64,000 nt of DNA from Henningerozyma blattae CBS 6284 (lineage: Eukaryota; Ascomycota; Saccharomycetes; Saccharomycetales; Saccharomycetaceae): NCBI RefSeq assembly GCF_000315915.1, contig NC_020193.1, positions 558,001 to 622,000 of the forward strand, read 5' to 3'. A program made the translations under genes and the position numbers. The notes under the pieces were generated by a model, which made no database searches, was not told the origin of the DNA, and saw only the letters and a program-made list of their open reading frames with translations. This document shows positions 1-9,980 of this stretch, piece by piece (position 1 is the stretch's first letter; every line of letters starts with the position of its first letter).

Positions 1-2
1 AA

Positions 3-566
3 TTAGCTACAGAGATCTTAAAGACACCAAAAGAATTCGGAGAAAATTTAATGATTTTGGATTTAATCCGTAATGATTTGTACGAATTACTATCAGACGT
101 TAGAGTTGAAGAGTTTATGTCTGTTGAAGAATATGCGACAGTTTACCAATTGGTTAGTGTTATTAAACTGTATGGAATGGCCAATCCGCAGGTGAATACC
201 AATAATTATGTTGGATTAGATGTATTAAAGCATTCATTACCTCCAGGTTCTATGACTGGAGCCCCAAAGAAAAAAACTGTTAAACTGCTTCAACAAGATC
301 CAATGTTGGAGACAAATTTGAACAAGCATACCACCAAGGATACTCGTGGTCTATACAGTGGTGTCTCTGGGTATTGGTCAGTGAATGGAAATGGTGATTG
401 GTCTGTTAATATTCGTTGTTTGCATAGTTATAACGGTGGTGATGATTGGGCTATTGGTGCTGGTGGGGCTTTAACGATTTTGAGTAATGTTGAAGCTGAA
501 TTAGATGAAGTGTTCGTTAAGTTGGAGAGTGCCTTACAAGTATTTAATGATTCCACTCAAATTTAA
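3..566 (+). CDS. ABZ1: Para-aminobenzoate synthase, C-terminal fragment (5' end outside window)
   Basis: This is the last 187 residues of an aminodeoxychorismate (PABA) synthase. The reading frame is open from base 3, so the gene begins upstream of the window. The chorismate-binding (PabB/TrpE-like) fold is recognisable from ENLMILDLIRNDL near the start, the hallmark PGSMTGAPKKKTVKLL about residue 78 of the fragment, GLYSGVSGYW, and an IGAGGALTILSN segment near the end. The family joins glutamine amidotransferase and chorismate-binding halves in one protein and makes 4-amino-4-deoxychorismate for folate synthesis in the cytosol. The next gene downstream is a SOL1/SOL2 homologue on the same strand, the same order as YNR033W-YNR034W in S. 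cerevisiae, which supports the assignment. The stop codon is TAA at 564-566. Confidence 0.93.
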   Translation, partial: LATEILKTPKEFGENLMILDLIRNDLYELLSDVRVEEFMSVEEYATVYQLVSVIKLYGMANPQVNTNNYVGLDVLKHSLPPGSMTGAPKKKTVKLLQQDPMLETNLNKHTTKDTRGLYSGVSGYWSVNGNGDWSVNIRCLHSYNGGDDWAIGAGGALTILSNVEAELDEVFVKLESALQVFNDSTQI

Positions 567-1083
567 CCTCTCGGTTGTTTTCTTCTATTTTCATTATTCT
601 GCATTTTTTTGTTATTACACCTTCTATTTGCTCTTCCGATTACTCATTACATTTATTATAAATTTTTATATAAATATTCATCTATATATATCTTCTCGTA
701 TATCCCGTCAATATATTGTCATTATATTCATTGCTAACTCCTCATTTAGAAATAGTGATCCCGTAAAAAGATTCTAGGTTTAGAGTTTGGTATTTTGTGT
801 CACCTTTCACGTGCCTGTCGTATGAATTTGTCTTTTTTGGTTTTTATTTTTTTTTTTGAAATTTCGAAGTTTTTGCTTTAATTTTTTTTTTTTCTAATTT
901 CCTAAAATATGATTTGTTTCTTTCTAAAGGGACTAAATTTTTATAGGCTGTGAGTATATTTTCAAATATTTGAAAAAATTAATAAAATGATAATAGAAGA
1001 GTTCACAGCTCAATTGGCAGCAATATCTATTACAAAAGTTATCAAATAAGTACCAACTACCTACATTTTATAAGCTTTCAGAG
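567..1083. other. Intergenic region, ABZ1 to SOL1/SOL2
   Basis: AT-rich spacer holding the ABZ1 3' end and the promoter of the next gene. It has T-rich runs around 840-900, and one CACGTG (about 809-814). An open frame overlapping the ABZ1 end (505-777) is low-complexity Phe/Tyr/Ile sequence and is not credible. No RNA gene is visible. Confidence 0.6.
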
Positions 1084-2073
1084 ATGACTACAAACATTCC
1101 AAAGGTTTATGCCTTCCCGGAGCTAGATGAAGTCGCTGATGCAGTGGCAGATTATGTAGTTTATGTTCAAAATCACGCACTTGCTAAGCCAGTAAAGGAA
1201 AAGAAGTTGTCAAGTAGTAGTTTAAATGGAATGGTTACGACTACAGGAACTGTAGACTTTAAAGAAATTCGAAGAACCCCCTCAGTTAAAAGTGCAGGAA
1301 ACGGCAATGTAAACAACTCGTCATCAAAGGATCTTTCGAAGAAACCAAAGAAGGAGGCTCGATTTAGAATTGCTATTTCAGGAGGTTCATTAATTCAAGT
1401 ATTAAACAAAGGTCTATTAACAAGAACTGACGTAAAATGGGATAGATGGGATATTTATTTTGCTGATGAAAGATTAGTACCATTTGACTCGCAGGACAGC
1501 AATTATGGTCAAGCAAAGCGTAAAATTTTTGATTTGATAGATACTGAAAAATACGGTGAACCAAATATCTACCATATTGAAGAAGACTTAATTTCAGATC
1601 CACAAGAATGCGCAGATCGTTACGAAAAAGTACTTATCAAAGGTTTTGCAGGAAGAGATTCTGTTAAATTACCAATGTTTGATCTATTTTTACTAGGTTG
1701 TGCACCTGATGGCCATATTGCATCATTATTCCCAAATTTCCAAGAAAGTTTAAGAGAGAACTTAGCATGGGTTATTCCTGTTGAAGGTGCTCCAAGTGGT
1801 CCGTCGAAGAGAATTTCTTTGACAATTCCAGTTATCTGTCATTCAAATAGAGTAGCATTTGTTGTTGAAGGTGCAACTAAAGCCCCAGTTATTAAAACCA
1901 TTATGGAAAGACCAGAAAAAGGTCTTCCAAGTTCAATTGTTAATGAAGGTGCAGCTGGCCGTGTATCTTGGTTTGTTGATAATGACGCATTAACTGAAAC
2001 GTTTGTTGTCAAAAAGAAATATAAAAATCGTTCTCATGAAAAACCAGAAGAAGAAACCCCTATTCAACAGTAA
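1084..2073 (+). CDS. SOL1: 6-phosphogluconolactonase-like protein, Sol1/Sol2 type
   Basis: A 329-residue member of the 6-phosphogluconolactonase (NagB/6PGL-like) family. Visible signatures are ISGGSLIQVLNKGLL around residue 99, WDIYFADERLVPF around 123, and the active-site-like LLGCAPDGHIASLFPNF around 204-220. A basic, Ser-rich insert at about residues 38-90 precedes the catalytic-like fold. Such inserts are typical of Sol1/Sol2 rather than the shorter true lactonases Sol3/Sol4. In S. cerevisiae Sol1 and Sol2 are linked to nuclear tRNA export rather than lactonase activity; that is family knowledge, not shown here. Sol1 and Sol2 are ohnologs. Adjacency to ABZ1 favours SOL1, while the following ERS1 favours SOL2, so the symbol means the SOL1/SOL2 group. 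The first ATG of the frame is used. Confidence 0.9.
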   Translation: MTTNIPKVYAFPELDEVADAVADYVVYVQNHALAKPVKEKKLSSSSLNGMVTTTGTVDFKEIRRTPSVKSAGNGNVNNSSSKDLSKKPKKEARFRIAISGGSLIQVLNKGLLTRTDVKWDRWDIYFADERLVPFDSQDSNYGQAKRKIFDLIDTEKYGEPNIYHIEEDLISDPQECADRYEKVLIKGFAGRDSVKLPMFDLFLLGCAPDGHIASLFPNFQESLRENLAWVIPVEGAPSGPSKRISLTIPVICHSNRVAFVVEGATKAPVIKTIMERPEKGLPSSIVNEGAAGRVSWFVDNDALTETFVVKKKYKNRSHEKPEEETPIQQ

Positions 2074-2862
2074 CTATAAAATCTTAAACTATAATATGAC
2101 GATACCTAAAAATGTTACATATACTTTAAATATTCAAATACTTTTTTGTTTCTCTTTTCATTTCTCCTTTTATCATTATTTTAGAATATTGCCATTGATA
2201 TTATTATTAACATATCTTTTTTTTAAAAAAACTGCTTCTAATTTTTATTTTTATTTTACCTTATAATTATTCCTTTTATTTTCCTAATTACGTTAGAACG
2301 ACCAGATTACTCTTTCTTTGTCGTTCTAATATATATTCGCTATAAATTATTCGATTTATTATAAAAATCTATCTGAATTATACCGTCATTATTTTAAATC
2401 TGTCTTTAATGGAATGTTAACTAATAGTTGCACTCGTGCTAACCTCATTGAAATTATGCCATTGAATTTACTAACATATAATAAACAATTGGTTGTTAGT
2501 TTTCAAGATTATTTGTTAATATTTTTTATTTTATTTCAGCAATGTACACTTCTCCCAGTTTTTGTATTATTTTTACTAGATTATAAAGCTGCAATTTTTC
2601 TTCTATTATTTTAATTTAAATTTAAAATAAATAAAGTACCAAATCCCTTAAAAAAACATTCTTCTTATCCTGTGTAGTATTCATTTTTATTTCCTCAATT
2701 TTTTTTTATTCTATAATTTTGTAATACATAGTATTCTATATTTCGTATCATGTAATAACATATGTCACTTTTACTATATTATATATATAGAAATAATTAT
2801 ATCTTAAATAGGCTGTAGAAGATTTTAAGCTATCAAAGTATTGAATAATTATCTATATTTAC
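2074..2862. other. Intergenic region, convergent 3' ends of SOL1/SOL2 and ERS1
   Basis: A 789-bp AT-rich stretch between convergent genes. A 66-codon open frame at 2414-2614 is hydrophobic, has no recognisable motif and is best treated as chance. The region is otherwise rich in poly-T and TA runs suited to 3' end formation. Confidence 0.6.
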
Positions 2863-3630
2863 TTAACTCTCATAAATCATCCATTGTGAAATAAAAATGA
2901 AATTAAATACCAACGTCACTAAACCGAGGCCTATTTTCCCAAAATTAGTGATAAACACTAAAAAACTGAAATTTTGATCTCTTTGTAACTGAACAACTAA
3001 TTGAGCTAATGATGCAACACCCCCTATCGTATCTAAAAATACACCTTGGATAGCATAGCCTTTCATTGATTTTCGATTATAATTATATGTTACTTGTGGG
3101 ATATACTTAACTAATGACATTGAAATTTTCATTAGAAATAATTGATTACAATATGATAAGGTTTCTGAATTTGACCAACCGTTCTTAATATTGTTATATA
3201 TATACTGGAAAGTGATAAACGTGAAACAAAAAATAGAAAGGCATAACAATTTATGAAAGAAATTAGTCATCCTTCTCTTCTTATCCTTTAAAAAATTCCA
3301 TAATTTTCTACCCCATACGACTTGGGTTAGTAAAACAACAGTCATAATAAACCCATTACTACAATATATAATGTCAAGTACAGAGACTTTAGGTTTCAAT
3401 AATTGCTGCTCAGTATTCAAAAGCTCTGTACTAACAGGAATCCAAAAATACACTTGTAATATTAAGGAAGTTAATAAATAAAAATAGCCGGCGGCATTTA
3501 ATAATACAAAATCGATAGAGATAGCACTGCTTGAGTTACATTTCCAATTCTTTATGATTGGTGGGTACATTGAAATAGACCATGCTGATACGTAAATAAG
3601 GCCTAGCAGATCATCAATTCTTAAGTTCAT
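2863..3630 (-). CDS. ERS1: Cystinosin-family lysosomal/vacuolar cystine transporter
   Basis: A 255-residue multi-spanning membrane protein with about seven hydrophobic segments and two PQ-loop repeats. The first repeat has the variant YPPIIKNW near residue 22; the second has KYIPQVTYNYNRKSMKGYA near residue 185, followed by a conserved LDTIGGVASLAQL. This is the architecture of cystinosin, the proton-coupled cystine exporter of lysosomes; yeast Ers1 is the homologue and acts in the endosome/vacuole. Its length is close to the known yeast protein (about 260 residues). In S. cerevisiae ERS1 (YCR075C) lies beside FUB1 (YCR076C). Here the same pair and orientation is kept, but a long membrane-protein gene is present between them. 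The start is the first ATG of the frame. Confidence 0.93.
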   Translation of the reverse strand: MNLRIDDLLGLIYVSAWSISMYPPIIKNWKCNSSSAISIDFVLLNAAGYFYLLTSLILQVYFWIPVSTELLNTEQQLLKPKVSVLDIIYCSNGFIMTVVLLTQVVWGRKLWNFLKDKKRRMTNFFHKLLCLSIFCFTFITFQYIYNNIKNGWSNSETLSYCNQLFLMKISMSLVKYIPQVTYNYNRKSMKGYAIQGVFLDTIGGVASLAQLVVQLQRDQNFSFLVFITNFGKIGLGLVTLVFNFIFISQWMIYES

Positions 3631-4236
3631 TTATTTATTTATCTTTTATTTTATATTTCTTTTTAATGTAGTTTATTGGCAATATATGTATAAAAACGAA
3701 AGACTGTCTAATCAAATAATGATATGTTTTACTGCTTTGCTTGTATTTCTTAGTAAGATAGCCAAAACAAATGCATCTATTGCTTTCTAGTAATCTATAT
3801 CAGTTAAATAATTGTCAATTGAATTCAGAGTATGTTTATTCAAGAAACTCCGTTGTTCTCCAGATTTGAAACTTTAATATATTTAGATCCAACAAAGTAT
3901 TTCCCTAATGTTTGTTATTAGCATTGTCTACGTCATCTCATTTTCCTATCCGAAAATAATAGAACGTAAACATTTACTAATATGAGAAAAAGACGGTACA
4001 GAAAATATAGATCCAAAAAAATGCAATCAACCTTGTTCTTGAGATGTTTTAGATTAGTAGTTAATAATAATAATATATAGATATGTCTATGGTTGAAGGT
4101 TTATATAAGGTCGATATAGAATGTATAGTCAGAATGTAAGAAAGGGAAATAGCTTAAAGTTAAGACCAATGCTGGGAGGTGAATGAGAAGTTCAAAGAGA
4201 TATGGAAAAAATGAATAAAAGAAGTACTATCGTTCC
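3631..4236. other. Intergenic region, ERS1 promoter and LMBR1-like gene 3' end
   Basis: A 606-bp spacer with no credible coding frame. I looked here for EGO2, the small gene near ERS1 in S. cerevisiae (YCR075W-A), and found no matching short frame. Nothing else is recognisable. Confidence 0.5.
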
Positions 4237-6168
4237 CTATATCAGATTGTTATTGTTGTTACTATCATCTAGGAAACTACTATCATTTAAAAAAGTGTTT
4301 GCAGTACTGTTTGCTTCGTTATCAAGTAGACTATAATGAGTTGAAGCTCTCTCAAATAGATATCTACCATCTTGTAGTGAATATTCATAATCTTGATTAA
4401 TTCTTGAACGAGAGCTATTATTGACATTTGTATTATCATTATTAATTCCACGAGAGTTAGTGCTTGATGAAAACAAGCCCATTCCAGACTCCATTTCTTC
4501 ATTACCACGAATTTCAGAAACTGGTTCATACAGCATCATGCCAAAGAATAAGTAATAATATTCCTCTCCTAAGATTTTAATTAGTAACTTCGATTTTAAG
4601 TCATATTTATAACTTAATGGAATTATTATCATAAATACTATTGGTAGATATTTATTTAGGAAATTTACTAAAGGAATAAAAGTTAAATCTTCATATAAAG
4701 TTGTTTCGAAACTACTCTTTATATTTGATGTTGAATTTGGTATCATTGTCATTAAATTAAAACACAAAGGAAATAATAATCTTGAAGAATATAAAGAATA
4801 GTATAATGCGTTTATGGGATTACTTTGACCATTTGGAATTAAATGTAAATTATTAAACTTGAACTTACTCATAGCATATAAGGAAGTTAATATCGCGTAT
4901 GATAAAATAATCAATTCAAAGAAAAAATTAAACCATGCCGTGCCATTGAAGATCCAGCCATGGGCCCATCTAGTTGGAAATAATTCTAAGAAGAATAATA
5001 ATATACTTAGTATAGTTGATAATAGTCCAACAAAAAATTTCATAAATTTAATAAATATATTTGGTGTTGATTCTGATTTGGCCAATTGGTGAATAATAGA
5101 ATCTGAATAAGCTTCTGCATATAAGAAATTATAATACTCGTTTAAGAATTTATTAAATTTATTATTCAATTTATCAAAAGTTGTTATAGTTGATATTTCA
5201 ATTGAATTTGAAATAGTTGGTATTGATTGTGATGGTAAATTTTTGAGAGTTCTTAATAAATTCTGAATTTCAAATTTGCATAATTGTAAAGTATGATTAA
5301 ATGAAATGTCACCTATTTGTGAATCTGGGGTATTCAAGATTTCACGAGCAAAATCTATCATATTTAATTGGGCATCATTTAAATCTTCATTTGTCTTTGA
5401 TAGTGCAACAAACAATTTGTTATTTGATTGATGTGTGGAGTCTCTAACTTGCGCAATTAAATCTTTTGGTAAAAGTACTATACCAGTAGATAATAATATT
5501 AAAGTGAACGATAGAGAGTATAAATGTGATAGTGAAATTAGAAGAGGCTTAATCGTTTTAATTGTAACAGAATGGTTTGATGATAATAGTAGATAGAAAA
5601 GACCCGCTAATAATCCAATGAAGCATAGGGAATAAAATTTAATATTATGCATTAAAGCTTTAGAAAATCTTTGACGTCTAAATGTTTCTGGAACTGAATA
5701 TTTCAATCCCACATAAGAAATTAATAAAGGTATAATTAACCAGCAAATAATAAACTCTAACCAATAAATAAATAGCCATTCCGATCGAAAGCTTGATGAT
5801 TCGTCTATTATAGCATCATTAATATCCAGATTTGTCAAAATATTGGTCAACTGTTCTATTGAGTTTCCAGATGTTATGTTATTTTGTATCATACGTTTCA
5901 CAAGTGAAGATTTTTCATTAGATATGGTCATCAGCGTAGTAGTAGAATTTGTAAATTCATCACCATCAGATTTATTTTTTACAGCAGTAGAAAATATATC
6001 AGAAGGGAAGAGCCAAGCTGTAGATAATAGTAATAGCATATTAACTAGTAGTACACTTAGTACTAGTGGTTCGGTGTGTCTATGTTTCTTAAAGGAAAAG
6101 TACCGGTTAATCATGGTTCCTGAGCATATCAGGGCAAGAATTGTCCCTAATACGCTAAAGAGGAGCAT
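4237..6168 (-). CDS. LMBR1/LIMR-family multi-pass membrane protein
   Basis: A 643-residue membrane protein with about five transmembrane segments in the first 240 residues (starting LLFSVLGTILALICSG), a soluble middle region, and four or more further segments from about residue 375. The diagnostic stretch lies around residues 455-485, INALYYSLYSSRLLFPLCFN, which resembles the LMBR1-family block with Asn-x-x-x-Tyr, Arg-Leu-x-x-Pro-Leu-Cys-x-Asn. The C-terminal 100 residues are Asn/Ser-rich and disordered. Members are endomembrane or lysosomal proteins (human LMBRD1, LIMR). The exact function is not inferable here. I do not recall an LMBR1 protein in S. cerevisiae, so this may be an ancestral gene lost there. 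It sits between ERS1 and FUB1, all three on the minus strand. Confidence 0.75.
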   Translation of the reverse strand: MLLFSVLGTILALICSGTMINRYFSFKKHRHTEPLVLSVLLVNMLLLLSTAWLFPSDIFSTAVKNKSDGDEFTNSTTTLMTISNEKSSLVKRMIQNNITSGNSIEQLTNILTNLDINDAIIDESSSFRSEWLFIYWLEFIICWLIIPLLISYVGLKYSVPETFRRQRFSKALMHNIKFYSLCFIGLLAGLFYLLLSSNHSVTIKTIKPLLISLSHLYSLSFTLILLSTGIVLLPKDLIAQVRDSTHQSNNKLFVALSKTNEDLNDAQLNMIDFAREILNTPDSQIGDISFNHTLQLCKFEIQNLLRTLKNLPSQSIPTISNSIEISTITTFDKLNNKFNKFLNEYYNFLYAEAYSDSIIHQLAKSESTPNIFIKFMKFFVGLLSTILSILLFFLELFPTRWAHGWIFNGTAWFNFFFELIILSYAILTSLYAMSKFKFNNLHLIPNGQSNPINALYYSLYSSRLLFPLCFNLMTMIPNSTSNIKSSFETTLYEDLTFIPLVNFLNKYLPIVFMIIIPLSYKYDLKSKLLIKILGEEYYYLFFGMMLYEPVSEIRGNEEMESGMGLFSSSTNSRGINNDNTNVNNSSRSRINQDYEYSLQDGRYLFERASTHYSLLDNEANSTANTFLNDSSFLDDSNNNNNLI

Positions 6169-6783
6169 TATATTATATGTTTAATGAGAATGCTATGAGG
6201 TGTTCAGTAAAAGGTTAGAATTGTTTGAACAATTATCTTAAATTTGCAATATATATATTATAAGTATGCTTTACGATACAATAGTGATTTGTTTTATTAA
6301 ATTCACTTAATTCTTACAAGGTGTTATATTGATCAGGGTAACTTTCGCACAAATTCTCGAGCAAATGAGTTTCAAAAACAGTTAAGGAAATAATTTAAAG
6401 GTTTCTAAGCCAGAGGATTCAAATTGGTATATTTTGTAAATATGGTAATTGGTTTGTTTTTTTTATGTTGTTTCATAATAAATTCTGGCAATGTCCTGTT
6501 TATTTCGATCTGAAATTCTCCAAGTCCCGTAAAGTCCATTTCCAAATTTCAGAAACAAAATTGTTCAATGCACCATCGTTTTTGCCTTACCCTAAATACA
6601 CAGTGCACGTTAAACGAGTTCAGAACTGGTCTCAATGCTATATATGCAGTTTCCTATTTCTTAGACATATTTTTGGATTCTTATTTCAAATCAAACTTAC
6701 ATCATTAAATTATAAATATAAAAACGTATATATTTTAAGGGTAATCGAAACAAAGTAGCGATAAATACCAAAAAAATCTTTCA
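6169..6783. other. Intergenic region, LMBR1-like promoter and FUB1 3' end
   Basis: A 615-bp spacer. A 97-codon frame at 6465-6758 on the plus strand has no motif and random-looking composition; I do not accept it as a gene. It does not resemble EGO2. Confidence 0.5.
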
Positions 6784-7722
6784 TTAAATAAATCCTCCGG
6801 GTCCAAATTCTCCAGGTCTAAACCCACCAGAGCCAAATCCACTGGATCCAAATGCACCGCCACCTGGATTTCCTTTGCCAAATGGGTCTGACCAGCGTGC
6901 TCCTGGCATCCGTCCAACGTTACCTTGGCTATTAGCATCATCTTGTTGTCTTTGGAAATCTCTTAATGGATCAAATGACATTCCACCTGAGCCAGGTCCC
7001 ATAATACCATTATTTGAAGGACGAGAGGTAGCTAGTGGATCTAAAAGATTTGGAATACGCTCTCCAGTAGGGTATAAATCTTTTTGACCATACCCGCTTG
7101 CTTGGGGCTGTGCAATATTCAAGCCAGGGTAAGGATTCTGTTGACTGGGGTTCTTTCCGCCTAACATTTCATATTCATCATCAAAGTCAGGCATATCTGG
7201 TGGATTACCTGATGAATTGGTGGTGCGCGGTAATCCTTGCTGATCTTTGGAAATTGATATCTTTGGGTCAGTAACACCTGGAGTTAATGCCCTCTTCATG
7301 TATTCATGCTCTTCTAGTTTAGGTAAGGAATGATTTTCTTTCAATTGAAGTTTCTTTCTTACAATGTCAATAATATCAGAATGTCTCTTGTTGTGTAAAT
7401 AGTTTATTATAGAGACTGGAAATTTTTCTTGGTCTAATTTTAAATCATCTTTGTAATCCAAAACACCTTGGCCTAGAGATTTATTATCTTTGGCTTCTCC
7501 GAGGAATAACGAAAGAATGCATTGTTTTCCATCATTTATATTAAGACCAATAACACTAACAAACAAATCAGTACCGGCTAATAAAGTAGTTTCTACCTGG
7601 TTATTACCATCCTTAGACTCCCAATTTTGTATTTTCCAAATCCTAATTTCACTTTCTTTGGGATCTAAAGCCAAAAGCGCAATTCTGATAGCTAAGCTTA
7701 ATTTATCGCGGATTTCATCCAT
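6784..7722 (-). CDS. FUB1: PI31-like proteasome-binding protein
   Basis: A 312-residue protein with a structured N-terminal half (to about residue 140) and a Pro/Gly-rich disordered C-terminal tail (DEYEMLGGKNP, then repeats such as SSGFGSGGFRPGEFGPGG). This is the layout of PI31 (PSMF1), whose yeast homologue Fub1 binds the 20S proteasome through its C-terminal region and was first linked to chromatin boundary function. The PI31-type segment IWKIQNWESKDGNN lies at about residues 28-41. The tail ends in Gly-Gly-Phe-Ile, so a canonical hydrophobic-Tyr-X proteasome-docking end is not visible. Its position next to ERS1 and before PTC6 matches YCR076C-YCR079W, with PAT1 (YCR077C) missing in between. 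Confidence 0.88.
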   Translation of the reverse strand: MDEIRDKLSLAIRIALLALDPKESEIRIWKIQNWESKDGNNQVETTLLAGTDLFVSVIGLNINDGKQCILSLFLGEAKDNKSLGQGVLDYKDDLKLDQEKFPVSIINYLHNKRHSDIIDIVRKKLQLKENHSLPKLEEHEYMKRALTPGVTDPKISISKDQQGLPRTTNSSGNPPDMPDFDDEYEMLGGKNPSQQNPYPGLNIAQPQASGYGQKDLYPTGERIPNLLDPLATSRPSNNGIMGPGSGGMSFDPLRDFQRQQDDANSQGNVGRMPGARWSDPFGKGNPGGGAFGSSGFGSGGFRPGEFGPGGFI

Positions 7723-8032
7723 TTTCCAGTGTGAAAAGTTGATATTCTTGTGAATTCAATATATATATACACCTAGATATGCGTGACAAGCGTTTATTCT
7801 TTTTGGTTCTGTTCTTGCAATTGCTTCATTTCTCTGAAATAACGTTATCTTTTTATCTGTTGATTTACCCCAAGTATTAAGGGCCCCGGCGGGGTTATAA
7901 TTCCAGAAAAGGCTCATCACCATACTTTATAGGCATCTACTAAACAATAATTATATCTGTAAAAAACACGTTAGTTGAGAATAAATGCTAACAAAGTAGT
8001 GTTTTTTAATCAAGGAGGTTAGAAGAGCAAAA
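7723..8032. other. Divergent promoter, FUB1 and PTC6
   Basis: A 310-bp divergent spacer. The only notable sequence is a short GC-rich block at about 7880-7895 (GGGCCCCGGCGGGG) in AT-rich surroundings. No Rpn4 (PACE) site was found for the proteasome-linked gene. Confidence 0.5.
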
Positions 8033-9616
8033 ATGAATTCTGTGACTAGTGTGACTAGACCCTATTTACTTTTACGACCTGCTATTTTCCAAAATCAAAC
8101 CCTACAGAAGGTTTCAGCAGGAGCAAAAAAAGAAACAGCTGTGAATAATAGCAAGAAGGTCAATAGTAATATGTTATTAAAATTAAATTTAAAGAAGTTC
8201 CCTAACTTATTAGGTCATTCAACAAGTAGGATCAACAGGTTGTATAATGAGGATGCATATTCATGTAATATCATCTCATTCCCTTCGCTTCAACAAGATG
8301 TAGATATTATGAGAACAGGAAAATCAAAAAACAACGATATCTTTAAAAATAATAGAATTTTAAACCTTTCAGTATTTGATGGTCATGGTGGCGAAGGCAG
8401 AGTTTCTAAATTGTTGGCAGAGAAACTTCATTTGCGTTTATCAACTGAATTACCAACCAAGAAGAAATTCTTTGATTTATTAAAAGAATATAAGGATATA
8501 GTAGGGGGAGAATATTGGGAGGTATTGTATAAAAATAGGTTCAAATTTTATGATAAATATATAAAACATTGTAATACTAAAATAGATCTGGTGTTATTTG
8601 CTGATAAGGGGAAAGAAAAGAATTCAAATTCCACTTGGGCAGAATCTCCAATAGGATCTAGGATGATTTTTGACAAATATGGTAATATTATTGATAAGAC
8701 AAGTCTATTAACTGAATATCAAAGATTAAGATTCTACTACACGTACTTAAAATTTGACTTAGAAGAATGTTGTGGACACAAGAGGCATGGAAGCGTCACG
8801 AATATCAATCAAAATATTTATGATCAATTTGAACAGTTTCCTGGTGGTTCTACTGCAACTTCAATTTTTCTGACACCCTTCGATATCCAATCCAATAGAT
8901 CGGTTATTCATGATGATTCCTTTATTGTAAGGCCAACCTCCCTTTTGAAATTGGTAGTAACTCAGATTGGAGATTCAAAAGCAATAATTTGTGATTCAAA
9001 TGGTATTGCCCATAGTTTATCAAAACCTCATAATGCCTCATCAGAGAGAGAAATTAAAAGACTATATAAACAACCTGAGAAAAGAAAAAATTTATCTATT
9101 GCCAAAATGAAGACTGCTCCAATAATTGAACCAGAAGTAGAAACTGATTCATTCGGTGATAAACGCTTTTTGGATACATTTGCTAATACGAGATCGTTTG
9201 GTGATATTATTGCCAAGAATAAAGGATTGTCTGCTGAACCAGAGCTGTACTCCTATTTAATTGGCCCTACTATTGATTTACCACATTCTGAAAAGTCAAA
9301 ACTACAATTTGGAGGTGATGAATGTTTTATTATATTAATTTCTGATGGGGTGTATAATGTCATACCTGATCAGGAATTAGTTGATTTAATCACTTCAACT
9401 GTAAATAATCGTGGTTTAAAGACAGCGACACCTCAATATATCACCGATGAGATTATTAAATATGTATACGCCATTGGTGGAAGGGACGCTGATAATGCAA
9501 CATGTGTGCTATTAAGATTGCCTAATTGGGGTAATTGGCCATCGATTGATAGGACAGGTAAAATCAGAGAAGAAAAACTTATGCATACATTCTCTGGGGA
9601 CCGGAACATGTCATGA
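8033..9616 (+). CDS. PTC6: Mitochondrial PP2C-type protein phosphatase
   Basis: A 527-residue Mg/Mn-dependent Ser/Thr phosphatase of the PP2C family. Motifs in order: NRLYNEDAY (about residue 70), VFDGHGGEGR (about 115), GGSTATSIFL (about 272), QIGDSKAII (about 311), FANTRSFGDI (about 386), LISDGVYNVI (about 440) and GGRDADNATCVLL (about 483). The metal-binding Asp and Gly residues of these blocks are present. The N-terminus is basic, lacks acidic residues early on and fits a mitochondrial targeting sequence. Yeast Ptc6 (YCR079W) is a mitochondrial phosphatase implicated in pyruvate dehydrogenase regulation and mitophagy. Its position after FUB1 supports PTC6 over other PTC genes. The 80-residue spacer between the DGHGG and GGSTA blocks is unusually long for PP2C. 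Confidence 0.92.
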   Translation: MNSVTSVTRPYLLLRPAIFQNQTLQKVSAGAKKETAVNNSKKVNSNMLLKLNLKKFPNLLGHSTSRINRLYNEDAYSCNIISFPSLQQDVDIMRTGKSKNNDIFKNNRILNLSVFDGHGGEGRVSKLLAEKLHLRLSTELPTKKKFFDLLKEYKDIVGGEYWEVLYKNRFKFYDKYIKHCNTKIDLVLFADKGKEKNSNSTWAESPIGSRMIFDKYGNIIDKTSLLTEYQRLRFYYTYLKFDLEECCGHKRHGSVTNINQNIYDQFEQFPGGSTATSIFLTPFDIQSNRSVIHDDSFIVRPTSLLKLVVTQIGDSKAIICDSNGIAHSLSKPHNASSEREIKRLYKQPEKRKNLSIAKMKTAPIIEPEVETDSFGDKRFLDTFANTRSFGDIIAKNKGLSAEPELYSYLIGPTIDLPHSEKSKLQFGGDECFIILISDGVYNVIPDQELVDLITSTVNNRGLKTATPQYITDEIIKYVYAIGGRDADNATCVLLRLPNWGNWPSIDRTGKIREEKLMHTFSGDRNMS

Positions 9617-9980
9617 ATATATTCTTATGATACCCGTTAGCTTATCTGAAGGATTTGAAGAATTTACGAAAATATATTGCACTTATAATAATATTCCTTG
9701 ACTTAAACATCATTTCATATACTATCATTTTAAATTTTTATTACATTCTTTTATATTACGAACTTTTTTTTAGTTATTTATTGGTTGCAGCTAAGTTATA
9801 TATTATGTATGCATAATTACTATTTTAATTAAAAATCAAATTTACTATCGCAAAAAAATATAAAAAGATTACTTTTATATGATATACTACAGTACCTATA
9901 TTCTATAAAAGATCAGTTATATCAAATATGCGTTTATAGACAAATGAGTAATTCTGATATATACTATATTCTATCAATTT
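9617..9980. other. Intergenic region, convergent 3' ends of PTC6 and ZRG17
   Basis: A 364-bp AT-rich spacer between convergent genes with several TA-rich tracts. No gene or RNA is visible. Confidence 0.6.

Noticed and set aside
2414..2614. 66-codon hydrophobic frame between SOL1/SOL2 and ERS1
   Set aside because: Low-complexity Leu/Phe sequence in an AT-rich 3' spacer with no motif.
6465..6758. 97-codon plus-strand frame as EGO2 or another small gene
   Set aside because: Composition looks random and it shares nothing with the Ego2 sequence features I know; length and position do not rescue it.
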